DNA of 64,000 nt from positions 62,001 through 126,000 of the forward strand of contig NZ_FMXB01000001.1 in assembly GCF_900103415.1 (NCBI RefSeq), read 5' to 3'. The notes beneath the pieces are model-generated. The model had not been told where the DNA came from and did no database searches. It worked only from the letters and a program-made list of their open reading frames with translations. Made by a program: the position numbers and the translations under genes. Of the stretch, positions 32,834-41,722 are shown piece by piece. The first letter of the stretch is position 1; every line of letters starts with the position of its first letter. Source of the stretch: Methanobrevibacter millerae. GTDB lineage: Archaea > Methanobacteriota > Methanobacteria > Methanobacteriales > Methanobacteriaceae.

Positions 32834-35329
32834 TTGGAAAAGAATAAATGTTATGACCCTGATTGCGAAAAAGAAGAATGTCATGATCCAGAACATTACA
32901 ATTATATTTGTTTTGATCCGGATTGTGACGATGTTCACTGTGAAAATCAGAAACATTACAATAAGCAATTATTAAAAGATTATCAAGAAAGTACAGATTT
33001 AAGCGTATATGACCACAGGGAAGAAATAGATTATGATGAGGATGTTGACATAAGCCTCTGCGCTTGTCCTGATTGTGCGGATGACGACGACCATGACCAT
33101 GACCACGGTCACGAACATCATCATGACCACGATCATGAGCACGGACATGACCACAATCATGACCATGACCACGGTCACGAACATCATCACAATCATGAGC
33201 ATGAGCATCATCACGGTCACGAACATCATCACGATCATGAGCATGAGCATCATCACGGTCACGATCATGAGCATGGACATGAGCATCATCATGATGAGAA
33301 AGATACCTGTACTGATGACAGCTGTGGCTGTCACGACCACGACCATGACGATGATGTTGAATTCAGCCTTTGCGGCTGTCCGGATTGTGCAGATGACGAT
33401 GATGGCCATGGACATGACCACGGTGACGGAGAATTGCTTGCAGAAGGAAAACCTTTAATTTACAACAGGCCAATCCAAATCATCGTTGCAAGCGGCCTTA
33501 TGTTCGCATTGGGACATATCCTTGAATTCCTATCATTTTCCCAAACGGTTATCACGATTGTTTACATGATAGGTGCTGTAATAGCAGGTTATGAAATTGC
33601 AATAATGGCCTATAAGTCACTTGTCAAAAGACACACTGTTGGACCTGCAATGTTAATGTGTATTGCTTGTGTTGCCTCATTTATCATAGGACATCCTGAA
33701 GAGGGTGCAGCTGTTACATTCCTTTACTATATTGCGGAATTCCTGGAAGACTATGCAGAATACCGCTCAAAAAGGTCAATCAAGTCCCTGGTTGAAATCG
33801 CCCCTGATACCGCAAGGGTAAAGGTCGGTGACGGTGAAGAAATCAAAAACGTTGAAAACGTCGAAATCGGCGATATTGTTATAGTAAAACCTGGAGATAA
33901 GGTTCCTCTGGACGGAAAAGTTGTCTTCGGTGCATCTTCAATAAATCAAGCTTCAATTACAGGTGAAAGCGTGCCTGTGCATAAGGAAGTCGGTGATGAG
34001 GTATTTTCAGGTACTGTCAATGAAGATGGATATCTGGAAGTCGAAGTAACCAAGGAAGCAAAAGATTCTGTAATTTCAAAAATCGTAACATTAGTTAAAA
34101 GATCACAGCTCAACCGTTCCGAAACGGAAACTCTGGTTGAAAAGGTCGCCAAATATTACACTCCGATAATGATGGTTGCAGCGATAATCGTAGCTTTCCT
34201 TCCACCTCTGTTATTCGGTCTGGATTTATACGACTGGGTTTACAAGGCACTTTCACTTCTGGTAATATCATGTCCTTGCGCATTTCTGATTTCAACGCCT
34301 GTGGGAATGGTTTCAGCCATTACATCAGCTACAAGAAACGGTGTTATCATCAAGGGAAGTACATATGTTGAAGAGATGAAAAACATCAAGGCCGTAATCT
34401 TTGACAAGACAGGTACATTGACTGAAGGTAAACTTCATTTAAGCGAAGTGGAAGTCTTTGACGAATCATACTCCAAAGAGGACATCGTAAAGATAGCAGC
34501 TTCTCTTGAACATGAATCTTCACACCCTATCGCTCAGGCAATTGTAAATTATGCAGGTGAAAACGAAATAGCTTTAGAAACAATCAGCAACTTCAAAAAC
34601 GTTCCTGGAAAAGGTATTATTGCAGACATTAACGGCGAAGAATTCTATGCAGCAAACGAGCCGCTGATTGAAGAATCAAGCTTTGACGTATCAAAGGATA
34701 AAATCAATGAGATTGCTGAAGGCAAGACCCTGGTATTTGTTGGAAATTCAGAGAAGGTTTTGGCCATTATCACGGTTTCCGATACGATAAGGGAAAACGC
34801 TTCAGAAGTCATTGCCGATTTAAACAGTCAGGGCATACAAACAGTTATGCTTACAGGTGACAATAAGCTTGCAGCCAAGGCGGTTGCGGATGAAATCGGA
34901 ATCGGCTATGTCTATTCCAACTTAATGCCTGAAGACAAATTAAATATTCTGGATACAATCAGAAACAAATTCGGTGAAGTGGCCATGATTGGAGATGGAA
35001 TTAACGATGCTCCTGCACTTGCAAGGGCAAATATCGGTATTGCAATGGGTGCTGCAGGTTCCGACGTGGCAATTGAAACGGCTGACGTTGCATTGATGCA
35101 GGACGATATTTCAAAACTGCCTTATCTCTTCTCATTAAGCCGCAAGACAATGACAATCATTAAGCAGAACATTACGGTGGCCATTGCCATCAAGCTGCTC
35201 TGTGTAGTGCTGGCAGTTCTTGGAATCATTACGTTAATGATGTCTGTCGGTTTCGGAGATTTAGGATTGACCCTGCTGGTTATCCTCAACTCATTTAGAA
35301 TTGGAATGGTGAAAGATCCACTATTCTAA
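32834..35329 (+). CDS. Heavy-metal P1B-type ATPase with His-rich N-terminal domain
   Basis: Metal efflux pump of 831 residues. N-terminus: Cys-rich pairs (CYDPDCEKEEC, CFDPDC), then a His/Asp/Glu tract at about residues 86-156 between two CxCPDCADDDD modules. Core: membrane helices from about 215, CPC motif with Cys480 in helix 6, phosphorylated Asp524 in DKTGT, SSHP in the N domain, and GDGINDAPAL. The CPC type moves Zn, Cd or Pb, and the His tract suggests Zn or a soft metal. TTG start six bases after AAGGTG (32822-32827), 19 bases after cadC, hence one operon. Confidence 0.92.
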   Translation: MEKNKCYDPDCEKEECHDPEHYNYICFDPDCDDVHCENQKHYNKQLLKDYQESTDLSVYDHREEIDYDEDVDISLCACPDCADDDDHDHDHGHEHHHDHDHEHGHDHNHDHDHGHEHHHNHEHEHHHGHEHHHDHEHEHHHGHDHEHGHEHHHDEKDTCTDDSCGCHDHDHDDDVEFSLCGCPDCADDDDGHGHDHGDGELLAEGKPLIYNRPIQIIVASGLMFALGHILEFLSFSQTVITIVYMIGAVIAGYEIAIMAYKSLVKRHTVGPAMLMCIACVASFIIGHPEEGAAVTFLYYIAEFLEDYAEYRSKRSIKSLVEIAPDTARVKVGDGEEIKNVENVEIGDIVIVKPGDKVPLDGKVVFGASSINQASITGESVPVHKEVGDEVFSGTVNEDGYLEVEVTKEAKDSVISKIVTLVKRSQLNRSETETLVEKVAKYYTPIMMVAAIIVAFLPPLLFGLDLYDWVYKALSLLVISCPCAFLISTPVGMVSAITSATRNGVIIKGSTYVEEMKNIKAVIFDKTGTLTEGKLHLSEVEVFDESYSKEDIVKIAASLEHESSHPIAQAIVNYAGENEIALETISNFKNVPGKGIIADINGEEFYAANEPLIEESSFDVSKDKINEIAEGKTLVFVGNSEKVLAIITVSDTIRENASEVIADLNSQGIQTVMLTGDNKLAAKAVADEIGIGYVYSNLMPEDKLNILDTIRNKFGEVAMIGDGINDAPALARANIGIAMGAAGSDVAIETADVALMQDDISKLPYLFSLSRKTMTIIKQNITVAIAIKLLCVVLAVLGIITLMMSVGFGDLGLTLLVILNSFRIGMVKDPLF
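33088..33300 (+). repeat. Histidine-codon tandem repeat tract within the metal ATPase gene
   Basis: The tract is built from CAT/CAC/GAC/GAG codons. A perfect 29-base repeat starts at 33194 and 33236 (period 42). A longer, imperfect repeat of GACCATGACCACGGTCACGA recurs at about 33093 and 33162. It encodes the metal-binding His-rich domain and is expected to vary in length between strains. Confidence 0.75.
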
Positions 35330-35387
35330 TTTCATTTCTTTTTTTGATAGGATACTTTTATATTTTAAAAAATTTTAATAGTTACTT

Positions 35388-36761
35388 ATGTTGGGTAATG
35401 ACAGTTTAAACAGTGTAGACATAATGCTTGGAAATCCTAAACAGGCATTGCTTAAGATGTCTATACCTCTCATTATCTCATTGCTTATTTCAAGTCTCTA
35501 CAATCTCATTGACGCCGCCTGGGTGTCAGGCCTCGGTGCAGATGCCCTTGCAGGTGTTGGTTTTTTCACTCCGATTTTCATGATTCTCGTCGGCTTTGGA
35601 AACGGCTTGGGTGCGGGCTCAGCGTTCGCAATTTCCAAATATGTCGGTGAGGAAAACAAGCCAAAGGCAGACAATGCTTCAATCCATTCGATATTCATTA
35701 ATGTCATTTTATCAGTCATTATAACAATAATTTTATTACTTTTTCTTGAAACAATATTGGATGCCATGGGCGCAGGCCAAACCATTAATTACGCAACAGA
35801 TTATGGTGTAATAATGCTTGCGGGTTCCATATTGGTTATCATGTCAAACGCTTTGTATGGAATCTACAGGGGAGAAGGTGATACCCAACGTCCAATGTAT
35901 GCAATGGCAGCTTCAGCAATCCTCAACATGATTCTGGACCCGATTTTCATTTATTCGTTAAATATGGGAGTAAAAGGGGCGGCAATCGCAACGTTAATAT
36001 CTTCTCTTTTCGTTATCCTGATATTAATTTACTGGCTTTATATCAAAAAAGACACTTATCTAAAGCCTGTTCTATCCAATTTCGCCTTTAAAAGGGATAT
36101 TTCTTTTGATATCATAAAGGTGGGAATTCCCGCAAGCCTGCAGCTTTTAAACAACGCATTCTTTGCAGCGGTCTTTTCAGCGCTTCTTGCATTTGTAAGT
36201 TCAACGGATTCTGTGGCTGTATATTCGACAGGCTGGAGAATAGTCACCATAGGAACAACGCCGATGCTGGCTATTGGAACGGCATTAATAAGCATCATTG
36301 CAGCCAATTATGGGGCAAAAAACTACGAAAACATTAAAATTGCCCACAGGTATGCCATGAAGATTTCAATGGTTTTCGCCTTTTTGGTAGCTATACTGAC
36401 CAATGTCTTTGCAGGGGACATTGCATCGCTTTTCACTTCTACTGGAAGCAGCGCAAGGATAGCTGGAGAACTGACAAGCTTTTTACAGTGGATTGTAATC
36501 TATTATCCGACGATGGCGGTCGGTGTGGCTTCAACTTACGTTTTCCAGGGAATCGGACGTGGAGTAACCGCAATGTTTCAGACAATCATGAGGGAAACGG
36601 GCTTCACGATATTCTTTGCGGTTCTTTTGGCGGTGGTATTTGATTTCGGTGTTTGGGGAGCCTGGATGGGAATCGTTTTGGGTGAGGTCGTATCAAACAA
36701 CATTACTATGGTGTGGGCTGATTTAACTATAAAAAAATTGATTAATATTAATGATGATTAG
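35388..36761 (+). CDS. MATE-family efflux transporter
   Basis: Cation-coupled multidrug-type exporter of 457 residues with about twelve helices. The paired MATE features are PLIISLLISSLYNLIDAAWV in helix 1 and YRGEGDTQRPMYAM between helices, with a mirrored half in the C-terminal portion (FQGIGRGVTAMF). A T-rich gap of 58 bases separates it from the metal ATPase, so a link to metal resistance is unproven. Convergent and overlapping by four bases with the ABC ATPase gene on the other strand. A second MATE gene is at 47127. Confidence 0.9.
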   Translation: MLGNDSLNSVDIMLGNPKQALLKMSIPLIISLLISSLYNLIDAAWVSGLGADALAGVGFFTPIFMILVGFGNGLGAGSAFAISKYVGEENKPKADNASIHSIFINVILSVIITIILLLFLETILDAMGAGQTINYATDYGVIMLAGSILVIMSNALYGIYRGEGDTQRPMYAMAASAILNMILDPIFIYSLNMGVKGAAIATLISSLFVILILIYWLYIKKDTYLKPVLSNFAFKRDISFDIIKVGIPASLQLLNNAFFAAVFSALLAFVSSTDSVAVYSTGWRIVTIGTTPMLAIGTALISIIAANYGAKNYENIKIAHRYAMKISMVFAFLVAILTNVFAGDIASLFTSTGSSARIAGELTSFLQWIVIYYPTMAVGVASTYVFQGIGRGVTAMFQTIMRETGFTIFFAVLLAVVFDFGVWGAWMGIVLGEVVSNNITMVWADLTIKKLININDD

Positions 36762-37372
36762 GCACCATTAATATCTTTCAGATAGATTTTGTCGTCACAT
36801 ATCGTATTTATCAAATCCATATCGTGGCTGACAAGCAGGAATCCCATATTTCTTTCCTTAACTATTTTTAAAACGGAATCCAGAATCTGAACCTGGGTGA
36901 TTGCATCCAGCATAGTGGTCATTTCGTCAGCTATTATGAATTTGGTTTTCGGATTCAGTGATCTCAATACGGAAAACCTTTGAAGCTCTCCTCCGGACAG
37001 TTCCTGAGGGAACCTTGTAAGCCAGCTCTTTTGAATTCCGAACTCGGAGAGTATGTCGTCAGGAACTTCCCATGATTCTTCAAGCACCTGCTTCATTTTC
37101 CATTTCGGATTCATTACCTTTTCAGGGTGCTGATATATCAGCTGAACAGGTTTGAATCCTTTTTTGGGAAGTGGTTGACCGTCCAACGTTACGCTGCCTT
37201 CATATTTGTCAACATATCCTGATAGGATTTTGCATAACGTTGATTTTCCGCTTCCACTGTCTCCAATCAAACCTATGATTTTTTTGTTGTCCAACTCAAG
37301 GTTAACGTCTTTTAACTGGTATTTTTTAGCGGAGGGATATTTAAATGAAATATTTGTTGCCTTAAGTTCCAT
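36758..37372 (-). CDS. Nickel/peptide ABC transporter ATPase, NikE-like
   Basis: 204-residue ATPase with Walker A GDSGSGKST, signature LSGGELQR, Walker B FIIADEMTTMLD. The Dpp/Opp/Nik ATPase pair is usual, and this is the shorter (E) type. Start chosen at ATG 37372, six bases after AAGGTG and one base after the stop of the partner gene, showing tight coupling. An upstream in-frame extension would overlap the partner by 85 bases. The matching permeases and binding protein are at 40066-43560 on the other strand. Confidence 0.85.
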   Translation of the reverse strand: MELKATNISFKYPSAKKYQLKDVNLELDNKKIIGLIGDSGSGKSTLCKILSGYVDKYEGSVTLDGQPLPKKGFKPVQLIYQHPEKVMNPKWKMKQVLEESWEVPDDILSEFGIQKSWLTRFPQELSGGELQRFSVLRSLNPKTKFIIADEMTTMLDAITQVQILDSVLKIVKERNMGFLLVSHDMDLINTICDDKIYLKDINGA

Positions 37373-37373
37373 C

Positions 37374-38321
37374 TTATTCACCTTCCTCGTATTTGAAACA
37401 TCTGATTTTCTTATCTCCCATGTCACGCAATTGCGGCCTTTCGTTTTTGCATCTTTCAAAGCGCATTTCGCATCTGCTGTAGTAAGGACATCCTTCCTGT
37501 ATTTCTCCGTGCAGTGGCTGATGGCCTTTTACAAGTTCGAATCCGTTTGCAGGCAGTGCCTTGTACAGCGATTTGGTGTACGGGTGAAGAAGGTTTTCAC
37601 CGTCTCCTGAGAAGTCTTCTGCTTTGGCAATTTCTATAACGTAACCTGAATAGAAGATTCCGATTCTGTCTGCAACCTCAAGAGCTGCATGAATATCGTG
37701 AGTAATCAGAAGGACTCCGACACCGTCCTCTTTCATGTGTCTGAAATGATTCAAGGTTTCTTCTACGGTTTTTTCATCAAGACCTGGCGTAGGCTCGTCT
37801 GCAACGACCAGTTTAGGGTCGGATAACAGTGCGGTTGAAACCAGAACTCTTCTGGCCATTCCTCCGGACAGCTGGAAAGGATACATTTCATCCACGTCAG
37901 GGCCAAGGTTATAATGCTCGAAGATTTCCCTTTGTTTGATTTTCTTTTCCGCTTTTTCTTCCTTGCTGTCGATATGTCCGATAGCCTGGTCGGAGATTTT
38001 CATTAAAGGATCTAAGAAGTTAACGGATTGTGGAATTAATGCTATTTCTTTTCCTCTAAGTTCTTCCTTGTCTTCCTGTGATAATTCTTTTCCTTTATAG
38101 CTGATTTTTCCGTTCAGGTTTGCATTTTCGGGAAGTATTCCGAATATTGCGTGTGCAAGCAGACTTTTCCCGGAACCGCTTGAACCCAAAACCGCTAAGA
38201 TTTCTCCTTCGGAAACATCTAAAGTCAAATCTGTTATTACTTTTAGTTCTCTTTGATTTAATCCCTGGGTGTATTGTATAAAAGAAATAGAAACGTTTTC
38301 TACGTCCAATACCTTTTCCAT
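37374..38321 (-). CDS. Nickel/peptide ABC transporter ATPase, NikD/DppD-like
   Basis: 315 residues. Walker A GSSGSGKSL, signature LSGGMARR, Walker B LVVADEPTPGLD, then the C-terminal oligopeptide-family extension with the cysteines CPYYSRCEMRFERC that often hold an Fe-S or zinc site in Dpp/Nik ATPases. It pairs with the NikE-like protein to energise the permeases encoded at 41723-43560. The promoter faces the paired operator at 38415-38457. TATATAAAAG lies about 40 bases upstream of the ATG. Confidence 0.85.
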   Translation of the reverse strand: MEKVLDVENVSISFIQYTQGLNQRELKVITDLTLDVSEGEILAVLGSSGSGKSLLAHAIFGILPENANLNGKISYKGKELSQEDKEELRGKEIALIPQSVNFLDPLMKISDQAIGHIDSKEEKAEKKIKQREIFEHYNLGPDVDEMYPFQLSGGMARRVLVSTALLSDPKLVVADEPTPGLDEKTVEETLNHFRHMKEDGVGVLLITHDIHAALEVADRIGIFYSGYVIEIAKAEDFSGDGENLLHPYTKSLYKALPANGFELVKGHQPLHGEIQEGCPYYSRCEMRFERCKNERPQLRDMGDKKIRCFKYEEGE

Positions 38322-38414
38322 TTAATCACCTTTTTTAGTGTTATGTGTTTCAAATAATAACTTTTATATACTAATTTGAACCTTATCAATATTAAAGTTA
38401 TTTAAAAATAACTG

Positions 38415-38457
38415 AAAAGTATTACCGATAACATAAATTCTGTAGAAAAAGTAATAC
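38415..38457. promoter_or_regulatory. Paired operator between nikD-like gene and GNAT gene
   Basis: AAAAGTATTAC at 38415-38425 and AAAAGTAATAC at 38447-38457. Their centres (38422, 38454) are 32 bp apart, three helical turns, the same spacing as at 39982-40028. It lies in the 153-base divergent gap and could serve both the ATPase genes and the GNAT gene. Confidence 0.6.
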
Positions 38458-38474
38458 ATTAATGTGGTGTAACG

Positions 38475-39038
38475 ATGTATGTGATTATCAGGGAGCTAAG
38501 CAACGATTCGGAATTAATCAGCAATGTTCAGGATTTTCTCTTTAAGCAGATTAAAATCGAATTCGGCTATGACTATGTTCCCCAATGGCATCAGGACATC
38601 GTTAAAATGAATGAATATTACATTAACCCTGAAAAAAATAACTTTTTTGTAGCTTTCAATGGCAAAACCAATGAAATCATAGCAACCATCGGCATAAGGG
38701 CATATGACAAGGATTTTGAGGAGTTCAGGCATCTCTATTCTGAGGAAAAGACATCAAGCATCTGGAGACTTTTTGTTGATAAAAGATACAGGCGCTGCGG
38801 TCTTGCTTCAAAGATGTTCAGCGTAGCCGAAAGATTTGCAAATCAATGCGGTTATGAGGAAATCTACCTGCATACTCATAGAAATTTAAATGGTGCTCTT
38901 GAATTCTGGACAAAAATGGGCTTTGTCATTACTCTTGATACGAATGATGATCTTGAAACCGTCCACATGGACAAAAAGATTCAGGGTATTGAGCTTACTT
39001 CCCCTCAGTCTGTCTTTAATTATGCCGTTGAACTTTAG
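38475..39038 (+). CDS. GNAT-family N-acetyltransferase, copy 1
   Basis: 187 residues. The acetyl-CoA loop is RRCGLASKMF (Arg/Gln-x-x-Gly-x-Gly/Ala type), after SSIWRLFVDKRY. Overall it closely resembles the second GNAT at 43620: both share IRAYDKD, SIWRL, and YLHTHRxL. The natural substrate is unknown. It is driven from the gap containing the paired operator, five bases after GGTG, and overlaps the convergent Fe-S gene by four bases. Linked regulation with the transporter suggests it modifies a transported or metal-binding small molecule, a pure inference. Confidence 0.8.
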   Translation: MYVIIRELSNDSELISNVQDFLFKQIKIEFGYDYVPQWHQDIVKMNEYYINPEKNNFFVAFNGKTNEIIATIGIRAYDKDFEEFRHLYSEEKTSSIWRLFVDKRYRRCGLASKMFSVAERFANQCGYEEIYLHTHRNLNGALEFWTKMGFVITLDTNDDLETVHMDKKIQGIELTSPQSVFNYAVEL

Positions 39039-39724
39039 TGCCTGATGTATTTTTGAGTGTGCGGACAGGCGAATATGCATTTCCCGCATACGGTATCTGC
39101 TTTTCCCAAATTTTCATATGAGACTTCCAGAGCGTATTTCTCACATTTCTTGTCATCGTAAAAGTCGTTTCTTTTAAGCGTATAGTTCCATGGTATTCCG
39201 CTTATTGCGTTTCCAGGGCAAGCGTCCCTGCATTCCATGCATTTTCCGCATTTTGATTTAAGTATCGGCTTTCCGAAATCCAGTTGGGCATTTGTCAATA
39301 CTGAAGACAGCCTTAGGGCTGATCCGTATTTGAATGTCGTAAAGAGTGCTGATTTACCGATCCAGCCGAGTCCCGCTCTTGTGGCAATGGTCTTGTGGGG
39401 CAGTTCGAATGAGTTGAACTCTCCGAAGTCCCCGCCCAGTCTCTTTTTGGTTTGGGCATAGGCTTCATATCCCTCGTCAATCAGGAAATTTTCGCATTTC
39501 ATTCCTATATCGTCCAGTCTTGAATTGATGCTTATCAGCTCTTCAAGATATTCCTGGGTCGGTGCGTTTCCCATGTTTCTAATTATCTCTTTGGGATATG
39601 TCAGGTAAAATACGATGCCTGTATTCAATCCAGGTTTTGGACTGAATCCGTTTATGTCTGCAAATCCTACTTCCTTTGCACCGTTTTTAAGTATGAATTT
39701 TCTTAATTTTTCAGAGAGTGTCAT
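39035..39724 (-). CDS. Double 4Fe-4S protein, epoxyqueuosine-reductase-like
   Basis: 229 residues. N-terminal domain (about 1-150) resembles the cobalamin-binding part of QueG-like proteins, including AGLGWIGKSALFTT. The C-terminal ferredoxin-like region has CGKCMECRDACPGNAI and CGKCIFACP, enough cysteines for two 4Fe-4S clusters. Methanogen relatives are of unknown role; true QueG is not expected in archaea. It lies within the transporter group, with a copy of the transporter operator 38 bases upstream (39762-39776), so it is likely coregulated. Confidence 0.7.
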   Translation of the reverse strand: MTLSEKLRKFILKNGAKEVGFADINGFSPKPGLNTGIVFYLTYPKEIIRNMGNAPTQEYLEELISINSRLDDIGMKCENFLIDEGYEAYAQTKKRLGGDFGEFNSFELPHKTIATRAGLGWIGKSALFTTFKYGSALRLSSVLTNAQLDFGKPILKSKCGKCMECRDACPGNAISGIPWNYTLKRNDFYDDKKCEKYALEVSYENLGKADTVCGKCIFACPHTQKYIRH

Positions 39725-39761
39725 TGCAATTAATTTGCTCCTAATATTATTTAAATTTAAT

Positions 39762-39776
39762 AAAAGTATTACTTTT
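39762..39776. promoter_or_regulatory. Single copy of the AAAAGTATTACTTTT operator
   Basis: AAAAGTA-T-TACTTTT, a perfect odd palindrome 38 bases upstream of the Fe-S gene start. A weaker GTATAAT lies near 33 bp away, so this site may act alone. The gap 39725-40065 otherwise holds AT-rich sequence, an inverted repeat at 39944-39965 and the paired operator at 39982-40028. Confidence 0.55.
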
Positions 39777-39943
39777 CTTTTTCTTATATTAAAAAAATGT
39801 ATAATTTTAATACTTATTTTTTGTATTGTAGTGTAATTTTACTTAATATAAGTTATGATATTGTAGAATTTATTTATATTTAAATTTTCTATATTTTAAT
39901 TTTTTAAACATACTTTAACTGTAATAAAAATCTTTTTATATAT

Positions 39944-39965
39944 TTGTTCTCAAATATAAGAACAA
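39944..39965. repeat. Inverted repeat upstream of the binding-protein gene
   Basis: TTGTTCT, eight-base spacer, AGAACAA. It follows a TATA-like TTTTTATATA at 39933-39942 and could be a second operator or a leader hairpin. No other copy was found in the window. Confidence 0.4.
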
Positions 39966-39981
39966 TATTAAAATATTTCAT

Positions 39982-40028
39982 AAAAGTATTACTTTTTACT
40001 CATATTTCTATGAAAAAGTATTACTTAA
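39982..40028. promoter_or_regulatory. Paired operator before the binding-protein gene
   Basis: AAAAGTATTACTTTT (39982-39996) and AAAAGTATTACTTAA (40014-40028), centres 32 bp apart. The spacing equals that of the pair at 38415-38457. It lies 38 bases before ATG 40066 and downstream of the TATA-like element at 39933, as expected for a road-block repressor. Confidence 0.65.
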
Positions 40029-40065
40029 TTTTAATATTGCATTTAAATAATTTAGGTGAAAAATT

Positions 40066-41673
40066 ATGGACAAAAAGATAATTATTGGTATTATCGCTGC
40101 AATCGTCATTATCGGAGGTCTTGCCTATGCATTCATGGGCAACGGTGTCGGTGACGACGATCCAACCCATTTGGTTGTAGCAGCACACAGTAATATTAAA
40201 GAACCAAAAGCTGGTTTCGATCCTCTCACAGGTTGGGGATGCGGACACCAGAATTATAATCCTTTAGTACAAAGCTGTTTATTTAAAACAAACGGCTCCG
40301 GTGAATTTGCTCCGGATCTTGCAACGGATTATTCAATAAGCGAAGATGGAAAAACTTGGACAGTAAACATTCGTGATGACGTTAAATTCTCAGACAATTC
40401 AACCTTAAATGCTGAAGACGTTGCATTCACATTCAATACTGCAAAAAAACTAGAAACTGACTTGGATTTAACCAACCTTGAAAATGCAACTGTAGTAAAT
40501 GATACCTGTGTTGAATTCCATTTGGTAGAACCTAGATCAACATTCATTTACGACTTAAGGTATCTTGGAATTGTTCCTTCTGATACATATGACAACAATA
40601 CTTACGGTCAAAAACCAATCGGTTCTGGACCTTACGTTTTAGACCACTGGGATAAAGGTCAACAGGCAATTTTCAAAATAAATGACAATTACTACGGACA
40701 AAAACCTTACTTCACTCAAATTACCTTATTGTTCCCTGAAGAAGCAACCTGGTTAGAATTAGCTAAATCCGGTGATGTAGATGTTGTGCCTGTTGCAACT
40801 TCCGCATTAAACCAAAGCGTTAACGGATACCAGTTCGTTGAAAAATCTGCCGGTAGGGCACAAGGTGTTTCCTTACCATATCTCCCTGACACTGGAATCG
40901 TAACAAATGACAGTTACAAAGTAGGTAACAACGTCACTGCTGACCATGCTATCAGAGAAGCATTAAACGTCGGTATTGACCGTAATAAAACTGTACAATC
41001 CGTATTTGCAGGTCACGCTTCACCTGAATACACTGGTGTAGATACAAGGGATTACGCAAACCCTGACGCTAAAGTTCAGGATGGTGACATCGACAGAGCA
41101 AAACAAATCCTCGCAGAAGGAGGATGGAACGATACTGACGGAGACGGAATCGTTGAAAAAGATGGTGTAAAAGCTTCATTCGATTTATACTACCCTCCTG
41201 ACTATCTCGACAGACAATCTCTATCAACCGTATTTGCTGAACAGGCAAAAGAAATAGGTATTGAAGTAAAACTTGTCGGTGCTGACTGGGATACCATTTA
41301 TGCAAACATGTACAGCTCAGCCGCTTTAATGCAACAGACTTCCCCAGACCCATACAAATCCATTTACCAACAATACCACAGTAAAGAGATGGACGGTTTC
41401 TACATGAACCCTAACTTATACAACAACTCTGCTGCGGACGCTTTAATGGAACAGGCTATGGCTTCTAACGACTTCGCTCAAGCTAACAGCTTATGGTCAC
41501 AATCCGCATTAGTTAACGGCGGAGGTTGGGGTCCTGCTGGTGACGCTCCATGGGTATGGATTGCTAATTACGACTACAACTACTTCATTAAAGACGGTAT
41601 CAATATCGGAAGCCAACCTGACGGATTAGGAAACGATATTTTAATAAACATTTGTGAATGGACAAGGGCTTAA
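40066..41673 (+). CDS. Nickel/peptide ABC transporter substrate-binding protein
   Basis: 535 residues, SBP family 5. An N-terminal hydrophobic helix (about 4-25, no lipobox cysteine) anchors it to the outer face of the membrane. Family features include LATDYSISEDGKTWTVNIR, GSGPYVL and HAIREALNVGIDRNK. The family covers dipeptides, nickel and metallophores, and the ligand cannot be fixed by eye. Codon use is like highly expressed genes. Starts nine bases after AGGTG. A T-rich tract follows, probably giving more binding protein than permease. Confidence 0.88.
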   Translation: MDKKIIIGIIAAIVIIGGLAYAFMGNGVGDDDPTHLVVAAHSNIKEPKAGFDPLTGWGCGHQNYNPLVQSCLFKTNGSGEFAPDLATDYSISEDGKTWTVNIRDDVKFSDNSTLNAEDVAFTFNTAKKLETDLDLTNLENATVVNDTCVEFHLVEPRSTFIYDLRYLGIVPSDTYDNNTYGQKPIGSGPYVLDHWDKGQQAIFKINDNYYGQKPYFTQITLLFPEEATWLELAKSGDVDVVPVATSALNQSVNGYQFVEKSAGRAQGVSLPYLPDTGIVTNDSYKVGNNVTADHAIREALNVGIDRNKTVQSVFAGHASPEYTGVDTRDYANPDAKVQDGDIDRAKQILAEGGWNDTDGDGIVEKDGVKASFDLYYPPDYLDRQSLSTVFAEQAKEIGIEVKLVGADWDTIYANMYSSAALMQQTSPDPYKSIYQQYHSKEMDGFYMNPNLYNNSAADALMEQAMASNDFAQANSLWSQSALVNGGGWGPAGDAPWVWIANYDYNYFIKDGINIGSQPDGLGNDILINICEWTRA

Positions 41674-41722
41674 TTAATGTCCTTTCCTTTTTTATTTTTT
41701 AAAAATTCAAGGGGGTTAATTT

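Noticed and set aside
33088-33300. Possible CRISPR-like repeats
   Set aside because: Repeat units encode His/Asp/Glu in frame with no unique spacers; they are coding tandem repeats.
33075-33458. Open frames of 127 and 140 codons on both strands in the His-rich tract
   Set aside because: They are artefacts of repetitive CAT/GAC codons, rich in Met/Thr/Val with no plausible start site. The metal ATPase frame is the real one.
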